In this document: positions 1 to 6,653 of the stretch, piece by piece | Numbering within the stretch: position 1 is the first letter of the stretch | How the letters are laid out: each line of letters opens with the position of its first letter | Assembly: GCA_002317355.1 (NCBI GenBank) | Contig: DCJC01000081.1 | Span: 1-34,625 of the forward strand | Origin: Prevotellaceae bacterium UBA1710 | GTDB taxonomy: Bacteria > Bacteroidota > Bacteroidia > Bacteroidales > Bacteroidaceae | Length of the DNA: 34,625 bases | Direction of reading: 5' to 3' | The notes under the pieces: generated by a model | Told to the model about the DNA's origin: nothing | Databases searched by the model: none | Seen by the model: only the letters and a program-made list of their open reading frames with translations | Position numbers and translations under genes: made by a program

Positions 1-963
1 ATGGAAGAAAACAAGACCAAAGAATTCGAATTTCGTGGAGGCTCACTCAACGGCTTCCTTATGTGTTTAATCGATTTAATCCTATTAGGATTGATGATTG
101 TATGTTTTGTGAATGGCGTTATAGCTGCTGATTGTGGTTTGTCATGCGCATTTTATTTTGTTGCGGCTGTCTTACTTGCAATTGTCTCTATTTTCTGCTC
201 TTGCGGTTTCACGATGCTTGAGCCTAATGAGGCTAAGGTTATGACATTCTTCGGTAAGTATGTTGGTACTTTCAGAAAGAATGGCTTCTATTGGCTTAAT
301 CCTCTTATGAGTGCAAAGAAGGTTAGTCTTCGTGCCCGCAACCTTAACGCAGAGCCAATCAAGGTTAATGATAAGGCTGGTAATCCCGTGCTTATCGGAC
401 TTGTTCTCGTTTGGCGACTCAAGGATACCTACAAGGCGATCTTCGATATTGATTCAGATGTTGCTGGTACTGCAATGATCGGTAATGCCGTTAGTGCCCG
501 TATGATTAAGTTTGAGAACTTTGTGGCTGTTCAGAGTGATTCTGCTCTTCGTGAGGTTGCTGGCATGTACGCTTATGATGATGAGAATCCTAACTCTCAG
601 GCAATAACTCTTCGCGATGGTAGTGAGGAGGTGAATGAGGTTCTTACTGCAAAACTTAATGAGCGTCTGCAGATGGCTGGTCTTGAGGTTGTTGAGGCTC
701 GTATCAATTATCTTGCATATGCACCTGAGATTGCCGCTGTTATGCTTCGTCGTCAGCAGGCTGCGGCTATCATTACTGCTCGTGAGAAGATTGTAGATGG
801 TGCTGTTAGTATGGTGAAGCTCGCTCTCGATAAGCTCTCTGAAGAGGAAATAGTTGACCTCGATGAGGAAAAGAAGGCAGCAATGGTAAGTAACCTGCTC
901 GTTGTGCTTTGTGCTGACGAACCTGCTCAGCCTGTTATTAATAGTGGTACTCTAAATCACTAA
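1..963 (+). CDS. SPFH-domain (stomatin/prohibitin-like) membrane protein
   Basis: This 320-residue protein has two hydrophobic segments at about residues 17-41 and 47-67, followed by an SPFH-like region from about residue 70 (GFTMLEPNEAKVMTFFGKYVGT) into an alpha-helical C-terminal half rich in Ala, Glu and Arg (about 190-290). SPFH proteins form oligomeric membrane-bound scaffolds that organise membrane microdomains or proteases; the particular role here cannot be read from the sequence. The ATG is the first base of the window, so an upstream start cannot be excluded, although the N-terminus (MEENKTKEFEFRGG) looks complete. A 98-residue membrane protein follows after 14 nt and a ribbon-helix-helix protein lies further downstream, suggesting a small conserved cluster. 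The family call is solid; the function is open. Confidence 0.85.
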   Translation: MEENKTKEFEFRGGSLNGFLMCLIDLILLGLMIVCFVNGVIAADCGLSCAFYFVAAVLLAIVSIFCSCGFTMLEPNEAKVMTFFGKYVGTFRKNGFYWLNPLMSAKKVSLRARNLNAEPIKVNDKAGNPVLIGLVLVWRLKDTYKAIFDIDSDVAGTAMIGNAVSARMIKFENFVAVQSDSALREVAGMYAYDDENPNSQAITLRDGSEEVNEVLTAKLNERLQMAGLEVVEARINYLAYAPEIAAVMLRRQQAAAIITAREKIVDGAVSMVKLALDKLSEEEIVDLDEEKKAAMVSNLLVVLCADEPAQPVINSGTLNH

Positions 964-977
964 AAACTGATTAATAT

Positions 978-1274
978 ATGGAAAATGCTTTTTTGCTAGT
1001 CTTTGCATTTATGTTTCTGATAGTAGGAACATTGATTATCCTTGGAAAAGGTGACTCTTTCATTAAATGTTTGAGAAGAAAGGGTGCTGAACAATATAAT
1101 GTAGCGCGTGTGAGAATACTCAATGCCTTGACGATGTTCTCGACTGCAGTTTTTTTCGTTGCGCTCTATGTCCTTATGCCGGAAGTGATGAAGGTGCAGA
1201 TAGCTGCAGGTGTTGAGTTGTTTATCGTTGTGATCATTCAGATTCTCAATAAGACCTGGGCAAAGCGTTTTTAG
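978..1274 (+). CDS. small membrane protein, three predicted membrane segments
   Basis: A 98-residue hydrophobic protein with membrane segments at about residues 3-22, 47-68 and 72-92, separated by a basic loop (about 30-45, with KCLRRKG). It resembles the small DUF3784-type membrane proteins, but this is a weak resemblance judged by eye. It starts 14 nt after the SPFH gene stop on the same strand and is probably cotranscribed, so it may act at the same membrane site. No catalytic motif is visible. Confidence 0.6.
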   Translation: MENAFLLVFAFMFLIVGTLIILGKGDSFIKCLRRKGAEQYNVARVRILNALTMFSTAVFFVALYVLMPEVMKVQIAAGVELFIVVIIQILNKTWAKRF

Positions 1275-1283
1275 TATATGTCA

Positions 1284-1309
1284 GTTAGAAATTAGAAATT
1301 GGGAGTTAG
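1284..1309. repeat. short iterated intergenic motif (GAAATTA type)
   Basis: The gap between the small membrane protein and the ribbon-helix-helix gene begins with iterations of GTTAGAAATT, AGAAATT and GGAGTTAG. It is one of several low-complexity iterated motifs found in different gaps of this window. The rest of the gap (to 1413) shows no clear promoter; CTCTTTG near 1360 lacks the TA of a good -7 element. Confidence 0.5.
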
Positions 1310-1413
1310 TTTCTGATGCCGAATGGGACAGCTCCTCATTCCTCGCTTCTGACTACATAAAGCTCTTTGCACTTTAGGTGAAGCGAAACTTATTATAAAT
1401 GTAAATATTTTTC

Positions 1414-1590
1414 ATGGCAAAGACCAAGAATTTTGTTCTCCGACTCGATGAGGAGATGATGAATGCCATTGAGGCATGGGCGGCAGATGAATTCCGCTCA
1501 ACCAATGGCCAGCTTCAGTGGATTATCTCTGAGGCCTTGAAGAAGTCTGGCCGTATGAAAAAGAAGAAAAAGAAAGAAACGGAAGAATGA
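1414..1590 (+). CDS. Arc-like ribbon-helix-helix DNA-binding protein, 58 aa
   Basis: This short ORF encodes 58 residues. It begins MAKTKNFVLRLDEEMMNAIE, where the strand KNFVLRLDEE is the antiparallel beta strand of the MetJ/Arc fold, followed by helix one (MMNAIEAWAADEF) and, after an RSTNGQ turn, helix two (LQWIISEALKKSG). The C-terminal tail is strongly basic (MKKKKKKE). Members of this fold bind DNA as dimers through the N-terminal strand. The gene follows the SPFH and small membrane-protein genes on the same strand after about 140 nt, and precedes the DUF2059-like gene by 61 nt. It has no toxin partner next to it, so an antitoxin role is not supported. Target unknown. Confidence 0.8.
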   Translation: MAKTKNFVLRLDEEMMNAIEAWAADEFRSTNGQLQWIISEALKKSGRMKKKKKKETEE

Positions 1591-1651
1591 CCATAAACGT
1601 GGTCTTCTCCTATAAATAAATCTTATTTGCTAAAACAAAATCTATAAAAAA

Positions 1652-2437
1652 ATGAAGACAAGAATCATTTTATCTCTCGTTGCAGCTTTTTTGCTGCAGT
1701 TCACATCTGTTAGTGCTGATAATTATACAGATGGTGTAATAAAGCTCATGGAAAATGAGGCAATTTCTATTGTGAACACAAAGATGTTCGATCAGGCTAC
1801 TCAGGCTCCAAATGTTAATGCTGATTATGTGAAAAATCAGATGAAGACTGATATGGTAGAGTGGGTAGCAGAGCATTGCCGTAAGACTATGTCTGAAAAG
1901 GATTTCAACGATATGGTGGCTTTCTACATGGATCCTGAGGTGCTGGCTGCTCAGAAAAAGATAGTCTCAGCTGCCGCTTCGAGTCAGGGACAGGAATTTG
2001 CACAAACTCTTATGCCTCAGATGATGACTCTTATGCAGGGTGGCACACCTGAAAAACTGCAGATGCCTGAGTGTGATCCAGAACTTAAGAAGGCACTTCT
2101 CCGTTGGATTGATATCAGTGGATCGGTTGATGGCGTGAAGGCATCTATGGGCTGCATAAAGAATATGGTGGCTGATATGGTTCCAGCTAATGTTCCTGAA
2201 GAGCAAAAACAGCAGATGACTAAGATGATGGATGGACTTTTCTCTTATATGGGTGATAATGCCAAGGAGATTCTCATGATGTCTTTGGTCGGAAAGGTTG
2301 ACCTTAAGGATGTACAGGCTTTTAGTGCTATGGAGAATAAGTCTTTCTTCCCTGCCTATAAGAAATTGAATGCTTCAATGGCAAGTGACGTTTCAACTCT
2401 TATGGCAAAGTTGATGGCTGGAATGAAAAAGCAATAA
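1652..2437 (+). CDS. secreted DUF2059-like protein
   Basis: A 261-residue protein with a typical signal peptide: Lys/Arg at residues 2-4, a hydrophobic core (IILSLVAAFLLQF) and a likely cleavage site after SVSA at about residue 22. The mature part is helical and carries two copies of a similar unit. The first, around residues 65-105 (WVAEHCRKTMSEKDFNDMVAFYMDPE), is the typical DUF2059 pattern in which a helix ends in a phrase like FY.(D/S)PE. The second lies in the C-terminal half and ends near FFPAYKKLN. Family members are periplasmic or surface proteins of unknown function. A strong terminator follows 26 nt after the stop. Confidence 0.75.
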   Translation: MKTRIILSLVAAFLLQFTSVSADNYTDGVIKLMENEAISIVNTKMFDQATQAPNVNADYVKNQMKTDMVEWVAEHCRKTMSEKDFNDMVAFYMDPEVLAAQKKIVSAAASSQGQEFAQTLMPQMMTLMQGGTPEKLQMPECDPELKKALLRWIDISGSVDGVKASMGCIKNMVADMVPANVPEEQKQQMTKMMDGLFSYMGDNAKEILMMSLVGKVDLKDVQAFSAMENKSFFPAYKKLNASMASDVSTLMAKLMAGMKKQ

Positions 2438-2463
2438 CTGAAAATAATACTTTGTTTATGATG

Positions 2464-2502
2464 CCTCCTCGAACCCTATTGGGAACGAGGAGGTTTGTTT
2501 TT
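2464..2502 (+). terminator. intrinsic terminator after the DUF2059-like gene
   Basis: The stem CCTCCTCG (2464-2471) pairs with CGAGGAGG (2486-2493). A second short stem, CCC/GGG, lies within the loop, and TTTGTTTTT follows directly. This is a convincing rho-independent terminator for the upstream transcription unit. Confidence 0.85.
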
Positions 2503-2642
2503 AAATGGGAATTTGATGATATTTTGTTTTTATGCTAAAGCTGTAATTAAAAATACGTAAATATAAATACGTATTTATGTTAATAACGATAAATTTGCAG
2601 TAAATATTTTAACATTTTATTCTTCTATTCTAAAAAACTTAA

Positions 2643-2650
2643 TATCTTTG
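2643..2650 (+). promoter_or_regulatory. probable -7 element of the rprX promoter
   Basis: TATCTTTG matches the Bacteroidetes -7 consensus TAnnTTTG and lies 25 nt before the rprX start codon, in a long AT-rich gap that follows a terminator. No clear TTG is seen at the expected -33 spacing, so only the -7 half is supported. Confidence 0.5.
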
Positions 2651-2675
2651 CACCAGAAATTTGAAATAAGAATAG

Positions 2676-4226
2676 ATGAAAAAATCAACTATATGGCTCA
2701 TAGCCGTTGTCATGGGAATCTCTTTTTTAGGTCTTCTCTATCTTCAGATCTCTTATATAGAGGAGATGACCAAGATGAAGCGAGAGCAATTTGATGAATC
2801 AGTCAAGCGAGCTATCAATCAGGTTTCACGAAACCTTGAGATGAACGAGACGCTTAGATACTTGGAGAAAGATGTCAACGCTACTGAGCGACGTGCTTTC
2901 AAACTTGATTCGGTGTCAAATGTCGGAGCACTCAATGCAGGAATCCAGCAGTCGCATCAATATGCAGTAGCAGGTGAGGATGGCACAATCTACTCGTCTT
3001 TTGAGCTGAAGACCATCACCCTGAAACCTTCAAAGGTGCCAAAGGCGATGATTCTGCATTCTGATAAGAACTCAATCTCAGAGGCTGCAAAATCGATGCA
3101 GGAGATAATCCGAAACAGATACGTCTATCAGAAGGCATTGCTTGATGAAGTGGTTTACAGCATTCTCTACACGGCTTCAGATAAGCCTTTGAAGGAGAGA
3201 ATAAACTTCAAGCAGCTTGATCAGGACATCCATGCAGAGCTTCTCAACAACGGAATCTCAATTCCTTATCACTTCACAGTAAATACGAGTGATGGTCGAG
3301 AGGTTTATCGTTGTCCTGACTACTCTGAAGAAGGTAAGGAGAATACCTATACTCAGGTGCTTTTCCGTAATGACCCTCAGTCAAAGATGGGTGTGGTGAG
3401 CATTCACTTCCCAGATATGTCGAGCTACATATTCTCAAGTGTGAAGTTCATTATTCCAGCGCTTATCTTCTCAGGCGTTCTGCTTCTCACCTTCATCTTC
3501 ACTATTGTGGTGATCTTCCGTCAGAAACGTTTCTCTGAAATGCGTAATGACTTCATCAACAATATGACGCACGAGTTCAAGACTCCAATCTCAAGTATCT
3601 CACTCGCAGCTCAGATGCTTAAGGATGATACGATCACGAAGTCGCCTACAATGCTTTCGCACCTCTCAGGTGTTATCGTGGATGAGACAAAACGCTTGCG
3701 TTTCCAGGTAGAGAAGGTGCTTCAGATGTCAATGTTCGATCATAAGAAGGTGACATTCAAGAAGCGTGAACTTGAACTCAACGAACTTGTGGATGGCGTT
3801 ATCAATACCTTTAACCTCAAGGTTGAGGCTTCTGGAGGAAAGATAGACAGCAGTTTGTCAGCAACAAGTTCTACGGTTTATGTTGATGAGATGCACCTTA
3901 CCAATGTGGTGTTCAATCTTATGGATAATGCCGTTAAGTATAAGAAGGATGATGTGGATATTCATCTCAACGTAAGAACTTGGAATGATGCCACACACGT
4001 TTATCTCTCAATCGCAGATAACGGCATTGGAATCAAGAAAGAGAACCTGAAGAAAATCTTCGAGAAGTTCTATCGTGTTCACACAGGTAACCGACATGAT
4101 GTTAAGGGCTTCGGACTCGGACTTGCTTACGTTAAGCAGATTGTTGACCTTCATAAGGGTACAATCCATGCAGAGTCGGAGATTGGTAAGGGAACTAAGT
4201 TTATCATTAAGTTGCCATTATGTTAG
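2676..4226 (+). CDS. rprX: membrane sensor histidine kinase, RprX type
   Basis: A 516-residue sensor kinase. One membrane segment lies at about residues 6-26 and a second at about 258-281, enclosing a roughly 230-residue periplasmic sensor region of no recognised domain. The HisKA dimerisation/phosphoacceptor helix follows (NNMTHEFKTPISSISLA) with the phosphorylated His at residue 299. The ATPase domain shows the N box (NLMDNAVKYKK), the G1 box (ADNGIGI), an F box (EKFYRV) and the G2 box (GFGLGLAYVK). Length and architecture match Bacteroides RprX, first found as a regulator affecting tetracycline-resistance expression; that name is by resemblance. The response regulator follows 89 nt later and is surely its partner. 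Stimulus unknown. Confidence 0.88.
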   Translation: MKKSTIWLIAVVMGISFLGLLYLQISYIEEMTKMKREQFDESVKRAINQVSRNLEMNETLRYLEKDVNATERRAFKLDSVSNVGALNAGIQQSHQYAVAGEDGTIYSSFELKTITLKPSKVPKAMILHSDKNSISEAAKSMQEIIRNRYVYQKALLDEVVYSILYTASDKPLKERINFKQLDQDIHAELLNNGISIPYHFTVNTSDGREVYRCPDYSEEGKENTYTQVLFRNDPQSKMGVVSIHFPDMSSYIFSSVKFIIPALIFSGVLLLTFIFTIVVIFRQKRFSEMRNDFINNMTHEFKTPISSISLAAQMLKDDTITKSPTMLSHLSGVIVDETKRLRFQVEKVLQMSMFDHKKVTFKKRELELNELVDGVINTFNLKVEASGGKIDSSLSATSSTVYVDEMHLTNVVFNLMDNAVKYKKDDVDIHLNVRTWNDATHVYLSIADNGIGIKKENLKKIFEKFYRVHTGNRHDVKGFGLGLAYVKQIVDLHKGTIHAESEIGKGTKFIIKLPLC

Positions 4227-4232
4227 GATACT

Positions 4233-4277
4233 TGATGATTCAATGATTCGAAATCTCGAAACTTCGAAACCTCGAAT
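4233..4277. repeat. iterated TCGAAA motif between rprX and rprY
   Basis: This stretch repeats TTCGAAA, CTCGAAA, TTCGAAA and CTCGAA at intervals of 8-9 nt. It is the low-complexity filler of the rprX-rprY gap; each TTCGAA unit is itself palindromic. No promoter is apparent before rprY, so the pair is probably transcribed together. Confidence 0.5.
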
Positions 4278-4315
4278 AAAAAGAAAAAATAACAAAATAA
4301 AAATATATCACAATT

Positions 4316-5014
4316 ATGGAAGAAAATGTAAAAATTCTGCTTTGCGAGGATGATGAGAACCTCGGCATGCTACTTCGTGAGTATCTTCAGGCTAAGGGCT
4401 TTATTACTGAACTCTGCCCTGATGGTGAGGCTGGTTTCCGTGCTTTCCAGCGCGAGAAGTTTGATATCTGCGTCCTCGACGTGATGATGCCTAAGAAGGA
4501 TGGTTTCACTCTTGCTTCTGATATCCGTCAGAGCAACCTTGAGATTCCTATCATCTTCTTGACTGCTAAGCAGTTGAAGGAGGATATCCTTGAAGGTTTC
4601 AAGATTGGTGCAGACGACTATATCACAAAGCCATTCTCTATGGAGGAGCTTGTATTCCGTATAGAGGCAATCCTTCGCCGTGTTCGTGGTAAGAAGACAA
4701 AGGAGAGCAGCGTATATCAGCTCGGTCGTTTCATTTTCGATACACAGAAGCAGCTCCTTACATGTGGTGATAAGCAGACAAAGCTCACAACAAAGGAGAA
4801 TGAACTTCTTTCTCTTCTCTGCAGTCATGCTAATGAGATTCTCCAGCGTGACTTCGCTTTGAAGACAATCTGGATTGATGATAACTACTTCAACGCTCGT
4901 TCTATGGATGTTTACATCACTAAGCTTCGTAAGCATCTCAAGGATGATGAGCAGATTGAGATCATCAACATCCACGGTAAGGGTTATAAGCTCATCGTTC
5001 CAGGAGAAGAATAA
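4316..5014 (+). CDS. rprY: OmpR-family response regulator, RprY type
   Basis: A 232-residue response regulator. The receiver domain occupies about residues 5-120, with the acidic pocket E11-D12-D13, the phosphoacceptor D55 (CVLDVMMPK), T83 and K105 (ITKPFSMEEL). The C-terminal winged-helix domain (about 130-230) ends in the OmpR/PhoB pattern RSMDVYITKLRKHL and HGKGYKLIV. It acts as the DNA-binding partner of the kinase encoded just upstream. Length and wording match Bacteroides RprY closely. The palindromic repeat at 5019-5127 begins 4 nt after the stop codon. Confidence 0.9.
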   Translation: MEENVKILLCEDDENLGMLLREYLQAKGFITELCPDGEAGFRAFQREKFDICVLDVMMPKKDGFTLASDIRQSNLEIPIIFLTAKQLKEDILEGFKIGADDYITKPFSMEELVFRIEAILRRVRGKKTKESSVYQLGRFIFDTQKQLLTCGDKQTKLTTKENELLSLLCSHANEILQRDFALKTIWIDDNYFNARSMDVYITKLRKHLKDDEQIEIINIHGKGYKLIVPGEE

Positions 5015-5018
5015 TCTT

Positions 5019-5127
5019 GAGTGAAGAGTTAAAAGTGAAGAGTGAAGAATTTAAGTTTGTAATGTACGCTATGTGGCGAACAAAATGTAACTTAAATTCT
5101 TCACTCTTCACTTTTCACTCTTAACTC
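5019..5127. repeat. 109-bp inverted-repeat element, copy A
   Basis: Two 39-nt arms (5019-5057 and 5089-5127) are inverted copies with 37 of 39 positions identical, including 27 contiguous bases, around a 31-nt loop. The arms are made of the iterated unit GTGAAGA plus an inner ATTTAAGTT. A second copy with the same 31-nt loop length lies at 9301-9407. It sits between convergent rprY and the MATE gene and would form a long hairpin in either transcript, so it may also act as a bidirectional terminator. It resembles a REP- or MITE-like dispersed element; no transposase is present here. Confidence 0.8.
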
Positions 5128-6412
5128 CCCACCAATAAACACTCTGCGTCACTCCTCGTGCTGCAAGATAAAGTATGAAGGCGAGCCACAGAGCGTGATT
5201 GTTTAATGTTGATTCGAGAGAGAAATATGTTGTGAAGAATACGATTGCTGCAACGAATGTTCCTGACAGCATTCCGCGAGTCATGGTCATGCCGATAAAC
5301 ACACCATCCCATACGAAAGCCACCATTCCGGCAATAGGGATGAGCATTGCCCAGAAGATGTATTCCTCAGAGGCAGAAATGACACTCTCCTCGTTGGTTA
5401 GAAGGCGAAGGAAGTCGAGTCCGCCAATGTCATAGACGAGTGAATAAACAGCAGTCAAGCCCATACTCCAATAGAATACCTTGCGTATCGTCTCGGCCAG
5501 TGAAGCCTTGTCGTTTGCCCCATAGAAACGACCGCACAGAGCCTCTGCTGCATAAGCAAAACCATCCATGATGTATGAGTAGAGAATAAACAGCTGCATC
5601 AGCAATGTATTGACAGCCAGCACTATCTCGCCTCCCTTGGCTCCCGCTGTCACAAAGTAGAGGTTCACGGAAACGAGGAACAATGTGCGAAGGAAAATAT
5701 CCCTGTTTATTGTAAAGAATGATTTCATTGCGGAAGTCTCAAAGATATGCGAGAAAGATACTCTCGATTTGTTCTCGTAAACCAATCCTCTCCTCATTCT
5801 TATAAAGAAGAAAGCCCCCATGAGAAAGCCAGCCCATTGGGCTATCAGAGTGCCTGTGGCAACGCCTTCAATCTTCATTCCTAAGCAATAGACGAGCAGT
5901 AGGGAAATGAGGATGTTCACCACGTTCTGAGTGATGGAAATGATCATCGGAATCTTTGTGTTCTGCATGCCTACAAACCAACCGTTCAAGGCGAATAATC
6001 CAAGACTTGCAGGTGCTCCCCAGATGCAGATGTAACAGTATGAATAGACGAGGTTGAGCACATTCTCCTCGGGTGCTATAAACCACATCACGAAATGGAG
6101 TAGGGGATACTGTAATGCGATGATAGTCAGTCCGATAAGAGTAGATATGCTGATGGCTCTCAAGCCCGTGAGGTCGGCATCGCAAAAGTCCTTCCTGCCG
6201 TAAGCCTGAGCCGTCATTCCGCCTGTTCCCATGCGAAGAAAAGCAAACAGCCAGTACATGATGTTGAACACCATCGAACCGACGGCTATTGCCCCGATAT
6301 ATCTTGCCTCACCCATGTGACCTGTGATAGCAGTATCGACAAGTCCGAGCAGAGGCACGGTGATGTTTGAAACGATAGAAGGTAGAGCGAGATTTATTAT
6401 TCTGCGATGCAT
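5108..6412 (-). CDS. MATE-family multidrug/sodium antiporter
   Basis: A 434-residue integral membrane protein with about 12 hydrophobic segments and a typical MATE N-terminus (LALPSIVSNITVPLLGLVDTAI), where the NITVP and DTA positions are conserved. The repeated half starts near residue 230. Length and the lack of long soluble insertions fit the DinF-like branch, which exports organic cations or toxic metabolites using an ion gradient. It is divergent from alaS and convergent with rprY. The last residues (VKSEK) and the TGA stop are encoded inside the right arm of the inverted repeat at 5019-5127, so the original C-terminus has probably been replaced by repeat sequence. Substrate unknown. Confidence 0.9.
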   Translation of the reverse strand: MHRRIINLALPSIVSNITVPLLGLVDTAITGHMGEARYIGAIAVGSMVFNIMYWLFAFLRMGTGGMTAQAYGRKDFCDADLTGLRAISISTLIGLTIIALQYPLLHFVMWFIAPEENVLNLVYSYCYICIWGAPASLGLFALNGWFVGMQNTKIPMIISITQNVVNILISLLLVYCLGMKIEGVATGTLIAQWAGFLMGAFFFIRMRRGLVYENKSRVSFSHIFETSAMKSFFTINRDIFLRTLFLVSVNLYFVTAGAKGGEIVLAVNTLLMQLFILYSYIMDGFAYAAEALCGRFYGANDKASLAETIRKVFYWSMGLTAVYSLVYDIGGLDFLRLLTNEESVISASEEYIFWAMLIPIAGMVAFVWDGVFIGMTMTRGMLSGTFVAAIVFFTTYFSLESTLNNHALWLAFILYLAARGVTQSVYWWGVKSEK

Positions 6413-6444
6413 GATGTGTATCCTTAACTAATCTAATTCGACTG

Positions 6445-6452
6445 CAAAGTTA
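6445..6452 (-). promoter_or_regulatory. possible -7 element for the MATE gene
   Basis: On the minus strand this reads TAACTTTG, a match to TAnnTTTG, 33 nt before the MATE start codon. No TTG is seen at the usual -33 spacing, so this is a half-supported promoter. Confidence 0.4.
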
Positions 6453-6512
6453 CTATAAATTCATCAAAATCGGGACTTTAATATTATAAATATTAGGAAA
6501 TTGAGAAAATTA

Positions 6513-6544
6513 TTTTGTAAAGTCATAAAAAATATTTAATTTTG
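6513..6544 (+). promoter_or_regulatory. alaS promoter
   Basis: TTTTG ending at 6517 is followed after 19 nt by TAATTTTG (6537-6544), a full match to the Bacteroidetes sigma-ABfr promoter pattern. Transcription would start near 6551 and leave an mRNA leader of about 100 nt before alaS that includes iterated AGTAAAT units. Confidence 0.75.
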
Positions 6545-6616
6545 CAACTTAAATTGTCAAGAAAGGCTGATGGTAGATAGCAGATTGCATCTGGCTATTG
6601 GTTCTCGGCAGAAAAT

Positions 6617-6650
6617 AAATAGTAAATAGTAAATACAAAAATAGTAAATA
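6617..6650. repeat. iterated AGTAAAT motif in the alaS leader
   Basis: AGTAAAT occurs three times here, within a run of related A/T-rich units, immediately before the alaS start codon. It lies inside the predicted mRNA leader and would keep the ribosome-loading region unstructured. Confidence 0.5.
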
Positions 6651-6653
6651 AAA

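Noticed and set aside
1414..1590. Antitoxin of a toxin-antitoxin pair
   Set aside because: The RHH fold fits, but neither neighbour resembles a toxin (RelE, MazF, PIN or HicA).
5019..5127. CRISPR or complete insertion sequence
   Set aside because: Only one inverted pair per copy, no spacers, no coding capacity and no adjacent cas or transposase genes.
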